A stretch of DNA of 64,000 nucleotides, taken from NCBI RefSeq assembly GCF_014644455.1, contig NZ_BMKS01000006.1, forward strand, positions 1 through 64,000, read 5' to 3'. How positions within the stretch are numbered: position 1 is the first letter of the stretch; each line of letters starts with the position of its first letter. The stretch is from Caldovatus sediminis. GTDB taxonomy: Bacteria > Pseudomonadota > Alphaproteobacteria > Acetobacterales > Acetobacteraceae. Shown in pieces: positions 14,600 to 21,763 of this stretch. A program made the position numbers and the translations under genes. The notes under the pieces are model-generated. The model saw nothing but the letters and a program-made list of their open reading frames with translations, did not search any database and was not told the origin of the DNA.

Positions 14600-15022
14600 T
14601 CAGGCCGACTGCTGGACGATCGCGCTCTCCAGCCCGCGCACCCACTCGTTGTAGAGCGGATGCGCCTCGGCGCCGCCGTAGAGCAGGTTGGCGCTGGAAT
14701 CGATGTGGCGGAATGAGAAGCCGTGCAGGTCGTAGCGGATCTCCAGCGCGATCATGCGCCGGCCGTCGGACCGGCGGGCGACGATCGGGCCGCCGCGGCG
14801 CGGCTCGGAGGTCGTCCAGCCCTGCGTCGCGGCCGCGGTCAGGATGATGCGCCGGCGCTCCGCCAGGCCGCCGCGGCCGTCGCTGAGGAATGGGGTGCCG
14901 CTGACCGTGTGCACCGGCTGCTGGCGGCACGCCATGAGCGCGCCGCCGCCGAGCAGGGCGGCGGCGAGTGGCGCCGCGGAGCGGAGCAGGCCGCGGCGGT
15001 CGGCGGTGGCGTGGCTCGTCAT
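14600..15022 (-). CDS. Exported small protein, paralog of the next gene
   Basis: A 140-residue predicted lipoprotein of unknown function. A basic start (DRRGLLRSAAP) and hydrophobic core lead to a lipobox-like GALMAC at about residues 27-32. The C-terminal part carries YDLHGFSFRHIDSSANLLYG and later YNEWVRGLESAIVQQ. The same block appears in the neighbouring gene as YDAQRFSIRYADSRNLLYDG and YNSWVQNLANDIVAQ, so the two arose by duplication. The family looks like small periplasmic lipoproteins scattered in proteobacteria with no known function. It lies 64 bases downstream of its paralog, which is itself coupled to a glycosyltransferase gene, so a cell-envelope role is plausible. Confidence 0.75.
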   Translation of the reverse strand: MTSHATADRRGLLRSAAPLAAALLGGGALMACRQQPVHTVSGTPFLSDGRGGLAERRRIILTAAATQGWTTSEPRRGGPIVARRSDGRRMIALEIRYDLHGFSFRHIDSSANLLYGGAEAHPLYNEWVRGLESAIVQQSA

Positions 15023-15086
15023 CGGCGTGCGTTCCCCCGCCCGCGTTGTCCCTGGTGCTGCGGCGGCTGCCGTCGTCGCGGGCGGA

Positions 15087-15431
15087 TCAGACCGGCGGCT
15101 GCGCCACGATGTCGTTGGCGAGGTTCTGCACCCAGCTGTTGTAGTTCCGGTGGATGCTCGCGCCGTCGTAGAGCAGGTTGCGGCTGTCGGCGTAGCGGAT
15201 CGAGAAGCGCTGCGCGTCGTAGGGGATGTCCACCACCGCCAGGTGGTCGCGCAGGACCAGCGTGCCGCGGATCAGCCCGGGACGGATCTCCTGCATCTGC
15301 CAGCCGCGGCCGGCGCCGGCGCGCCGGATCTGGTTGGCCCGCTGGGCGAGGGTGCGGGCGCAGGCGGCGAGCCCGACCGCGCCGCCGCCGAGGCCCGCCA
15401 TGGTCCGAAGCAACGGGCGGCGTCCCGTCAT
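15087..15431 (-). CDS. Exported small protein, paralog of the previous gene
   Basis: A 114-residue predicted lipoprotein. A twin-arginine-like, basic start (TGRRPLLRTMAG) precedes a hydrophobic stretch and a lipobox-like GLAAC ending at Cys24. The mature domain contains YDAQRFSIRYADSRNLLYDG and IHRNYNSWVQNLANDIVAQ, shared with the adjacent 140-residue protein. Conserved aromatic, serine and asparagine positions suggest a small folded binding domain. The ATG (15431-15429) overlaps the TGA of the upstream glycosyltransferase gene as ATGA, so translation is coupled. No enzymatic motif is visible. A link to glycan or lipid handling at the inner membrane is inference from this coupling. Confidence 0.75.
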   Translation of the reverse strand: MTGRRPLLRTMAGLGGGAVGLAACARTLAQRANQIRRAGAGRGWQMQEIRPGLIRGTLVLRDHLAVVDIPYDAQRFSIRYADSRNLLYDGASIHRNYNSWVQNLANDIVAQPPV

Positions 15432-16270
15432 CGCGTCTCCGTCTCCGTCCGTCCGCGGTCGCGGCGCCGGCGGCCTTCCCGCCGCGCCCCGGCGAGGCTG
15501 CGCAGGAGGCCGGCGGGGTCCATCCCCCGCGCCAGCAGCCTGCCCGCCACCATCATCACGATCCGCGCGATGTCCGCAACGGGTCTGAAATGGCTCGGGC
15601 GTCGCGACGAGGCCGGGCCGTAGAGGGCCGGGATGTCCTCCGCCACGACGCGGCATCCGGCGCGCGCCGCGTCGATCAGGATCGCGCTCTCGAAGGCGAA
15701 GCGCCGGCCGTCCCGCCGTGCGTAGCGTTCGAGGCCGGCGAGCGCCGCCGCGGGATAGACGCGGAAGCCGCACTGGCTGTCGGGGATCGCCTGCCCCGCC
15801 GCCCAGGAGATCCAGAAATCCGCCACCCGGTTGGCCCGGCGCCGCGCCGCCGGCTGCCCGCCCGCGCGCGCCGCCGCCCGGCGCGAGCCGATCACCAGGC
15901 AGCCCGGCCGCGCCCGCGCCGCCGCGACCAGGCGGGGCAGGTCCTCGGGCCGGTGCTGCCCGTCGCCGTCGAGGGTCGCGACCAGTCCGGCGCCGAGCGC
16001 CAGCGCCCGTGCCATGCCGTGCCGCAGCGCCGCGCCCTTGCCCTGGTTGGGGGCGAGGCGCAGCACCTCGGTCGCGCCCGCCGCCTCGGCCAGCGCCGCC
16101 GTGCCGTCGGTCGAGCCGTCGTCCACCACGAGCACCGGCGCCCCGGGCAGGGCGGTGCGGGCGCGGCGGACGACGTCGCCGATCGTCGCCGCCTCCTGGT
16201 AGGCGGGGATCACGACCGCCACGCGCACCCGCTCCGGTGCCGCTCGGGCGCCGCCGGTCGCGGAAGGCAT
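15428..16270 (-). CDS. GT2-family glycosyltransferase (DPM1-like)
   Basis: A 280-residue inverting glycosyltransferase of family 2 with a single GT-A domain. Motifs are VAVVIPAYQEAATIGDVV, VVDDGSTDGT, the metal-binding TLDGDGQHRPEDL, and DSQCGFRVYP, a pattern typical of polyprenyl-phosphate mannose/glucose synthase-like enzymes. It probably transfers a sugar from a nucleotide donor to a lipid carrier or other acceptor on the cytoplasmic side; no membrane helices are evident, apart from a moderately hydrophobic C-terminal region. The ATG at 16270 precedes the first conserved strand by about 15 residues. Two small exported proteins follow in the operon, and a halogenase-like flavoprotein is divergent. 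Confidence 0.9.
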   Translation of the reverse strand: MPSATGGARAAPERVRVAVVIPAYQEAATIGDVVRRARTALPGAPVLVVDDGSTDGTAALAEAAGATEVLRLAPNQGKGAALRHGMARALALGAGLVATLDGDGQHRPEDLPRLVAAARARPGCLVIGSRRAAARAGGQPAARRRANRVADFWISWAAGQAIPDSQCGFRVYPAAALAGLERYARRDGRRFAFESAILIDAARAGCRVVAEDIPALYGPASSRRPSHFRPVADIARIVMMVAGRLLARGMDPAGLLRSLAGARREGRRRRDRGRTETETR

Positions 16271-16422
16271 GTGGGCGGTGGGGCCGACTATGGTATTGCC
16301 TCGGATGCAGGGATCGGGGATCGGGGGCCGACGGCACCCGGCGCGTCGGGCGCGGCGCTCGCGCGGCGGAGGGGGCCGGAGCCCGACGCTAGCCCGGATC
16401 GCCGCCCGCAGATAGGCTTGTG

Positions 16423-17802
16423 ATGGCACCACCGCTCGACGACACCCGCCGTCCCGACGCTGCCCCGGCCCCGCGCGCCGCGCCCGAGGCGGAGGCGGCC
16501 TGCGACGTGCTCGTCATCGGCGGCGGGCCGGCGGGCTCGACCGCGGCCGCGATCCTGGCGGAGCGCGGGCGCAGGGTCGTGCTGCTCGAGAAGGACCGCC
16601 ATCCGCGCTTCCACATCGGCGAGTCGCTGCTGCCGCTCAACCTCCGCCTGTTCGACCGCCTCGGCGTGCGCGACCGGGTGGCGGCGATCGGCGTGTACAA
16701 GCCCGGCGCGCGCTTCGTCTCCGATTCGCACGGCGGCAAGCACGTGGAGTTCGCCTTCGCCAACGGGCCCAACCCCGACTACCCCTACGCCTACCAGGTG
16801 CGCCGCAGCGAGTTCGACGCGCTGCTGTTCCGCCGCGCGCGCGAGGCCGGCGCGCAGGCCGAGGAGGGCGTGCGGGTGATGGACGTGACGCTCGGCCCGC
16901 GCGGCGCCGGCCACCGCGTCGTCGCGCGCGACGAGGCGGGGCGGGAGCGGCGCTGGCGGGCGCGCTTCCTGATCGACGCCTCCGGCCGCGACACCTTCCT
17001 CGCCGGCCGGATGCAGGCGAAGCAACGCTACCCGCACCACCACTCCGCCGCGCTCTACGGCCATTTCCGCGGCGTCGCGCCGTTCGGCGGCGCGGCGGAG
17101 GAGGACGGCAACATCACCATCCACCTCTTCGACGAGGGCTGGATCTGGATGATCCCGCTGCCCGAGGGGGTGATGAGCGTCGGCCTCGTCAGCACGCCGG
17201 AGTTCTTCAAGCGCCGCAGGGGGAGCTTCGAGGAGTATCTGCTCGCGACGCTCGCCGGCATCCCCTCGGTCGCGGCGCGCATGTCGGGGGCGGAGCTGCT
17301 CTCGCCGGTCACCGCCACGGGCAACTACTCCTACCGCTCGCGGGTGATGCGCGGCGAGGGCTGGCTGATGGCGGGCGACGCCTACGCCTTCATAGACCCC
17401 GTGTTCTCCTCCGGCGTGCTGCTGGCGATGGCGAGCGCGGAGATGGGGGCGGAGGCGGCGGACGCCTGGCTCGACGACCCGGCGCGGGCGGAGCCGCTGC
17501 TGCGCGCCTTCGAGCGCAAGGTGGACCGGGCGATCCGCACCTTCGCCTGGCTGATCTTCCGCTTCCACACGCCGGTGATGCGCGACATGTTCATGGAGCC
17601 GCGCAACCGCTTCCGCATGCGCGAGGGGCTGATCGGCCTGCTCGCCGGCAACGTGCACGCCAACGTCAACCGCGAGCTCCCGGTGCTCGCCTTCAAGGCC
17701 AGCTATTACCTGCTGAACGTGCTCTACCGCCTCGGCTACCGGCATCGGGGGGAGGGGCTGGTCCGCGGGGTGGCGGCCGGGTCGGCCGGCGTCGGCCCGT
17801 AG
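16423..17802 (+). CDS. FAD-dependent halogenase-like oxidoreductase
   Basis: A 459-residue flavoprotein of the flavin-dependent halogenase/monooxygenase superfamily. The dinucleotide motif GGGPAG is at 33-38 and the second FAD motif GDAYAFIDPVFSSG is near 318-331. GWIWMIP at 239-245 matches the GWxWxIP signature that marks halogenases and blocks monooxygenation. Such enzymes chlorinate or brominate aromatic or carrier-bound substrates and need a separate flavin reductase. A lysine equivalent to the catalytic one cannot be fixed without alignment, and many relatives are uncharacterised. A GTG directly before the ATG is an equal start. It is divergent from the GT2 gene and followed by a long gap. 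Confidence 0.82.
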   Translation: MAPPLDDTRRPDAAPAPRAAPEAEAACDVLVIGGGPAGSTAAAILAERGRRVVLLEKDRHPRFHIGESLLPLNLRLFDRLGVRDRVAAIGVYKPGARFVSDSHGGKHVEFAFANGPNPDYPYAYQVRRSEFDALLFRRAREAGAQAEEGVRVMDVTLGPRGAGHRVVARDEAGRERRWRARFLIDASGRDTFLAGRMQAKQRYPHHHSAALYGHFRGVAPFGGAAEEDGNITIHLFDEGWIWMIPLPEGVMSVGLVSTPEFFKRRRGSFEEYLLATLAGIPSVAARMSGAELLSPVTATGNYSYRSRVMRGEGWLMAGDAYAFIDPVFSSGVLLAMASAEMGAEAADAWLDDPARAEPLLRAFERKVDRAIRTFAWLIFRFHTPVMRDMFMEPRNRFRMREGLIGLLAGNVHANVNRELPVLAFKASYYLLNVLYRLGYRHRGEGLVRGVAAGSAGVGP

Positions 17803-18033
17803 GCGGACCCGTCCGCAGGGCGCCGGCCGCCCCTGGCGCGGCATCCCTTGCATCCTCCGGCACCGCTCCGGCACTGGCCCCGAGGCCGGGCCCGTCGCGG
17901 GCCGCCCGGTCGGATCTCCCGCCGGAGAGGCGGCGGGCATGGGCGGGACCGACGGAGGCCCGCCGTCCGCGCCGGCCGGGCGTTGCCGCGCGCGCCGTCG
18001 GCGCCGCCGCTGGATCTCCCCGTCCCGGTGCGA

Positions 18034-18132
18034 TATAAGGTTCACATGAGTCGCCTCCGGACCTTCATCGGCACGCGAATTACCAACCCGGCCGCCTAGG
18101 CGCTCCGGCGCGGGGCGCCGCGTGGCGGCCGG
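18034..18132 (+). promoter_or_regulatory. Possible attenuator: -10 element, leader ORF and nested hairpin
   Basis: TATAAG (18034-18039) resembles a -10 box and would place the transcription start at or next to the ATG at 18046, giving a leaderless 17-codon frame. A 9-base-pair inverted repeat (18088-18096 / 18124-18132) with an inner 5-base-pair stem (18099-18103 / 18115-18119) encloses the stop codon of that frame. A ribosome finishing the leader would cover the left arm and prevent folding. The real gene starts 53 bases further on. No T run follows the hairpin, so control by Rho or by translation is as likely as intrinsic termination. Confidence 0.4.
18046..18099 (+). CDS. Putative 17-residue leader peptide
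   Basis: A short frame encoding MSRLRTFIGTRITNPAA. It begins seven bases after a -10-like TATAAG and stands in one of the few AT-richer patches of the region. Its stop codon lies in the loop side of a strong nested hairpin. Threonine (3), arginine (3) and isoleucine (2) are frequent, which is loosely reminiscent of amino-acid-sensing leaders, and the downstream gene encodes an ACT-like domain. This is pattern-based inference. Chance occurrence of a 17-codon frame is quite possible. The wider stretch 17803-18045 holds nothing else that can be supported. Confidence 0.3.
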   Translation: MSRLRTFIGTRITNPAA

Positions 18133-18184
18133 TTCCCGCCGCCCGCCTGCCCCTGTCGACCGACCGATGCCCGGAGCCCTACCG

Positions 18185-18475
18185 ATGAAGGTCCAGTTCG
18201 ATCCCGCCGCGCTGGTCGCGGCCCGCTTCCTCGTCGTCGCCGAAGCCTCCCCCGGCCTCCTCTCGCGGCTGCTGCAGCCCTTCGCCAAGCGCGACCTCAC
18301 CCCCGACGCGATGCGCGCGACGCGCGAGGGCGAGACCATGCGCGCCGAGATCGCGCTGCACGCCCTGGAGGCACGCCTCGTGCACCTGATCGCCGGGAAC
18401 CTCGGCCAGGTGATCGGCGTGCGCGGCGTGCAGACGCTGCTCTCGGAGGCCGAGGAGGACCGGCTGGCCGCCTGA
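18185..18475 (+). CDS. ACT-like small regulatory protein
   Basis: A 96-residue protein whose core (about 12-80) fits the beta-alpha-beta-beta-alpha-beta pattern of ACT domains: AARFLVVAEASPGLLSRLLQ, then MRAEIALHALEARLVHLIAG and a closing GVRGVQTLL. Stand-alone ACT proteins bind amino acids or act as regulatory subunits, for example with acetolactate synthase or aspartate kinase. No partner enzyme is encoded nearby. The ATG at 18185 has GGAG ten bases upstream; an ATG six codons earlier is an alternative. A possible leader peptide and hairpin precede it. The gene is convergent with the LtaS-like gene. Assignment to ACT rests on pattern only. Confidence 0.6.
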   Translation: MKVQFDPAALVAARFLVVAEASPGLLSRLLQPFAKRDLTPDAMRATREGETMRAEIALHALEARLVHLIAGNLGQVIGVRGVQTLLSEAEEDRLAA

Positions 18476-18651
18476 GGCGGGCGCCGGCCGCGCCGCGGCC
18501 TCCGGCGCGCGGACGGTGCGGACGAGGCCGCCGGCCGAGGCCGCGCCGGGCATCGGGAAGCCGGCGGGCCTTCGCGCTTGTCCCGCCCGCGCACCCATCC
18601 GTCCCGGCGCCGCGGACCACGGGGCGGTGCGCCCTCCGGGGCGGTGCGCGG

Positions 18652-20106
18652 CTACGCCTCCAGCGCCGCGCGGACCGCCTCGTGCAGCCCGGCGGGGTCG
18701 AGGTCGCGCCTCTCGCCCTTGCCGGGGCGGTCGCTGCGCCAGACCAGGTAGTCGGTGGCGAGCCCGTCGCGCGGGCGGTCCGGCAGGGCGGGCAGGTGGT
18801 CGCCGTAGACGGCGAGCACCAGGGGACGGTCCGACGCCGCCGCGGCGTCGGCGATGGCGCCGAGCATCGCATCGGCGTCGCGCAGATGGGCGAGCCAGGT
18901 GCCGAGCGGGTCCGGCCCCGGCCATGGGCCGTGCGCCTGCATGGTGATGGCGAAGAGGAAGCGCGGCGCGCCGTCGGTCCGCGCCGCCTCGATCTCGGCG
19001 ACGACGCGCGCGGCGACGGCGGCGTCGGCGATGTGGCGCCCGGCCCGCGGCGCGCCCGCGAAGGCCCGCTCGTCGAGGAAGCGCTCGAAGCCGAGTGTCG
19101 GCAGGGCCCGGTGGCGGCCGAAGAAGCGCCGGTCGAAGGGGTGCAGGCAGATGGGCGCGGCGTAGCCGGCGGCGCGCAGCGCCCAGGCGAGCGAGGGCAC
19201 CGTGCCGCCGCGCGCGAAGCGGAAATAGGGGTGGAAGCGGTCGAGCCCGAGCGCCGGTTCGGGCAGCCCGGTCAGCACGCCGAACTCGGCGCGCATGGTG
19301 TTGGCGCCGAAGGCCGGGGCGGCGAAGCGCCCCTGCGCCAGCGCGGCGCGGCGCAGCGCCTCCCAGCGCGGCAGCGTGCAGGCATCGGCGCCGCGCGCCG
19401 CGGCGGCGGGGAGGCGGCGCGGGTCGCAGAAGCTCTCGGCCTGGATCAGGACAAGATGGGGCGCGGCGGCCGCGTGCAGGCGCAGCGGCGGCCGCGCGGC
19501 GAGGCGGGCACGGCGCGCCGGGCGCTCGGCGCGGGCGAGGGCGCGATGCCGCGCGAGCATCGCGCTCGGCCCGAGGAGCGCCGCATCGGTTGCCGGATCC
19601 CCGGTGATCCGGACGGCCGGCGGGCGGATGACGGTCGGCCAGGCCAGGGCTGCGGCTGCGGCGGCCAGCGCGAGGCGACCGGTCTCGCCGAGCCCGGCCA
19701 CGGGCGGCTCGGCCAGCCAGGCGAACGCCGGGGCGAGGAGGAGGAGCACGGCGGCGGCCGCGAGCGGCGCCGCCCCGACGAAGGGCAGGTAGAGGCCGGG
19801 ATGCCGGACGACCCCGGGCAGCAGCGCGATGTCCGAGAACACCACCGGCTCGCCCAGCGTCCGCCGCTTCGCCCCGTCGGCCAGGGCGAGACCGAGGGCC
19901 AGGGCGAGGACCACCAGTCCCGCAAGCACCGGCCGGGCGGTTGCCGCCAGCAGCAGCGCCCAGAGCAGCGCCGCCGGCGCCACGTCGGCGGCGGCCCGGG
20001 CCGGAGGGTGCCGGCCGGCGACGCCGGCGACCCGGCGCACCAGCAGCCAGCCGACGAGCGGCGGCAAGGCGCCGAGCGCGAGATGGGCGAGGGCACGAAC
20101 CGTCAT
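18652..20106 (-). CDS. LtaS/sulfatase-family phosphotransferase
   Basis: A 484-residue membrane enzyme of the LtaS/MdoB alkaline-phosphatase-like family. Residues 1-160 hold several membrane helices and the GEPVVFSDIALL segment common to gram-negative members. The extracytoplasmic domain has the full metal and catalytic set: E224 in LIQAES, nucleophile T270 in GANTMRAEF, H392 in TMQAHGPW, and D436-H437 in YGDHLP. Such enzymes move phosphoglycerol or similar groups from phospholipid to a glycan or polymer in the periplasm. It reads in the same direction as kpsS-kpsC and lies 370 bases downstream of them. A role in building or decorating the capsule is inferred from that position. The start at 20106 opens the first helix. 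Confidence 0.88.
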   Translation of the reverse strand: MTVRALAHLALGALPPLVGWLLVRRVAGVAGRHPPARAAADVAPAALLWALLLAATARPVLAGLVVLALALGLALADGAKRRTLGEPVVFSDIALLPGVVRHPGLYLPFVGAAPLAAAAVLLLLAPAFAWLAEPPVAGLGETGRLALAAAAAALAWPTVIRPPAVRITGDPATDAALLGPSAMLARHRALARAERPARRARLAARPPLRLHAAAAPHLVLIQAESFCDPRRLPAAAARGADACTLPRWEALRRAALAQGRFAAPAFGANTMRAEFGVLTGLPEPALGLDRFHPYFRFARGGTVPSLAWALRAAGYAAPICLHPFDRRFFGRHRALPTLGFERFLDERAFAGAPRAGRHIADAAVAARVVAEIEAARTDGAPRFLFAITMQAHGPWPGPDPLGTWLAHLRDADAMLGAIADAAAASDRPLVLAVYGDHLPALPDRPRDGLATDYLVWRSDRPGKGERRDLDPAGLHEAVRAALEA

Positions 20107-20479
20107 GCGAACAGGCGGCGGCGCGCCGCGGCGCGGCTGCGCCGGCATCGCCGCGCGGCAACGGCCGCGCCGGTGCGGCGGTCGGCGCACCTTCGGGGCT
20201 GCGCCGCGGGCGGAGGTGCCGGTCTCATCGGGAGGGCGCCAGCATAGCGCCGGAGCGGCGCCCCGGCGACCGGGGCGCCCCGCCGCATCGCCGCTCGGGG
20301 GCCGCGCCCGAGGGCGCGCCGCCGCGGGCGCCGACGGGCCCATGCCGGCGCGGGCCGGTGCCGACCCGGCGACCGCGCCTCGGGCCCCGGAGGCGGAGTT
20401 CCGGTTCGCCCGGCTTCGCCGCCTGGGCGGCGGGCCGCATGCGCGGCCTCGGCATCGGGCGGTGACCGGCGCCCCGGCG
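20107..20479. other. Intergenic region between kpsS and LtaS-like gene
   Basis: About 370 bases of extremely GC-rich sequence with several short palindromes. A minus-strand TATGCT around 20250 could be a -10 element for the LtaS-like gene, with no convincing -35 box. No open frame with family resemblance was found. Confidence 0.3.
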
Positions 20480-21763
20480 TCAGGCCGCGGCGGCGACGGC
20501 CGCCGCGGCGCGGCCGTCGGCGAGCGCGAGTTCGCCGGGGCGGGCCTCGAGCCGCTGCACGGCACTCTCCACGCCGATGCGGATGCCAGCCTCGCTGAAG
20601 AAGCCGCCACGGATCAGGCAGCGGGCGATCACCACGCGGCGGAAGGCGTCCACGAGCGCGGCATCCGGCGGCCCGGCGCCGGTCCAGTAGGCATCGAGGC
20701 GGCCCTGCCAGGTCAGCCCCGGCATGTCGTAGAGCGCGTGGCCCAGCGTCGCGACCGGCTTGCCCGCGGCGAGCGCCTGCATGCCGGCGGTGCTGTTGAC
20801 CGTCACGACCCCGCGCGCCCGCTCGAGCAGCGGACCGAACGGCGCCTCGCCGAGGTAGAGAACGCGGTCCTCGCGCAGGCCCGCGGCGCGCGCCGCCCGC
20901 CGCACCACGGCCCCCCAGCGCACCAGGCCGTTGTCGAGGGGATGGCCCTTCACGACCAGCCGCGCCTCCGGCGGGGCGGCACGGGCGAAGGAGCCGATCA
21001 CCTCGGCGATCGCCTGCCGCACGGACTGGTAGGGCGAGTGGCGGCGGATCTGGTAGTCGCCGTCGAGCTGGAGCGGCAGGAGCCAATAGGGCAGCTCTTC
21101 CCCGAGCAGCCCGCGCATCCGCCAGGCCGAGGCGGCGCGCGCCACCGGCCGCCGCGCGCCGCGGCGCAGCCAGCCGAGATACTCGTGCAGGGGGTGCCAG
21201 GGCCGGTGGGTCCGCCAGTGGGGAAAGTCGCGCCGGCCGAGCAGTGCGGCGAAATTATACACGACATCCTCCGCCGCCCGGCGCAGGAAGCGGCCGGAGA
21301 GGTCGATCTCCGGCGGCTCGGGCGGCAGGTGGCGGGCCTGCTCGCGGATCCAGCACGGGTCGCGCGGCAGGCGGGAGTGGCCGTTGACGCCGTCGCGCTC
21401 GAGGGTGATCCAGCCGGGGCGGAGATAGCCTTCCTCGAAGACGTGCACCGCGCAGCCGAAGGCGCGGGCGATCGGGATGGCGGCCTCGTGCAGCGGGCGG
21501 CAGTCGCTGAACATCACGAGGTCGGTCACCGCGTGCTGGCGCACGATGCGGTCGAGCGCCGCCGGCCAGTCCTGCGGGCGCCCCGTGAAGTCGAGCGCGC
21601 CGGGGCGCGGCCAGAACAGCCGGTCGCCGGCGTTGAAGTTGACGCGCAGCACGGCGTGGCCGCGCCCGGCCAGCGCCTCGCCGAGTCGGGCGAAGAACGC
21701 GGTGGCGAGTCCCTGGAGGAACAGGAAGCAGCGCCTCCGGCGCTCCGGCCGCAGCTTGCTCAT
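20480..21763 (-). CDS. kpsS: Capsule Kdo-linker glycosyltransferase KpsS
   Basis: A 427-residue KpsS-type protein. In group 2-type capsule systems KpsS adds the first beta-Kdo to lyso-phosphatidylglycerol, starting the linker on which the polysaccharide is exported. Family blocks include RVNFNAGDRLFW near residue 40, VFEEGYLRPGWITLERDG near 108-125, the KGHPLDNG nucleotide-binding motif, and VNSTAGMQALAAGKPVATLG towards the C terminus. It is cytoplasmic and membrane-associated. The start ATG (21763-21761) overlaps the kpsC stop as ATGA, so kpsC and kpsS are translationally coupled. Length is normal for the family. The last 20 residues are alanine-rich. Confidence 0.92.
   Translation of the reverse strand: MSKLRPERRRRCFLFLQGLATAFFARLGEALAGRGHAVLRVNFNAGDRLFWPRPGALDFTGRPQDWPAALDRIVRQHAVTDLVMFSDCRPLHEAAIPIARAFGCAVHVFEEGYLRPGWITLERDGVNGHSRLPRDPCWIREQARHLPPEPPEIDLSGRFLRRAAEDVVYNFAALLGRRDFPHWRTHRPWHPLHEYLGWLRRGARRPVARAASAWRMRGLLGEELPYWLLPLQLDGDYQIRRHSPYQSVRQAIAEVIGSFARAAPPEARLVVKGHPLDNGLVRWGAVVRRAARAAGLREDRVLYLGEAPFGPLLERARGVVTVNSTAGMQALAAGKPVATLGHALYDMPGLTWQGRLDAYWTGAGPPDAALVDAFRRVVIARCLIRGGFFSEAGIRIGVESAVQRLEARPGELALADGRAAAAVAAAA

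Noticed and set aside
11344..14847. 1,167-codon plus-strand frame over the hydroxyacid oxidase, SDR and TauD genes
   Set aside because: An out-of-frame shadow of three clear genes on the same strand; low-complexity product without motifs.
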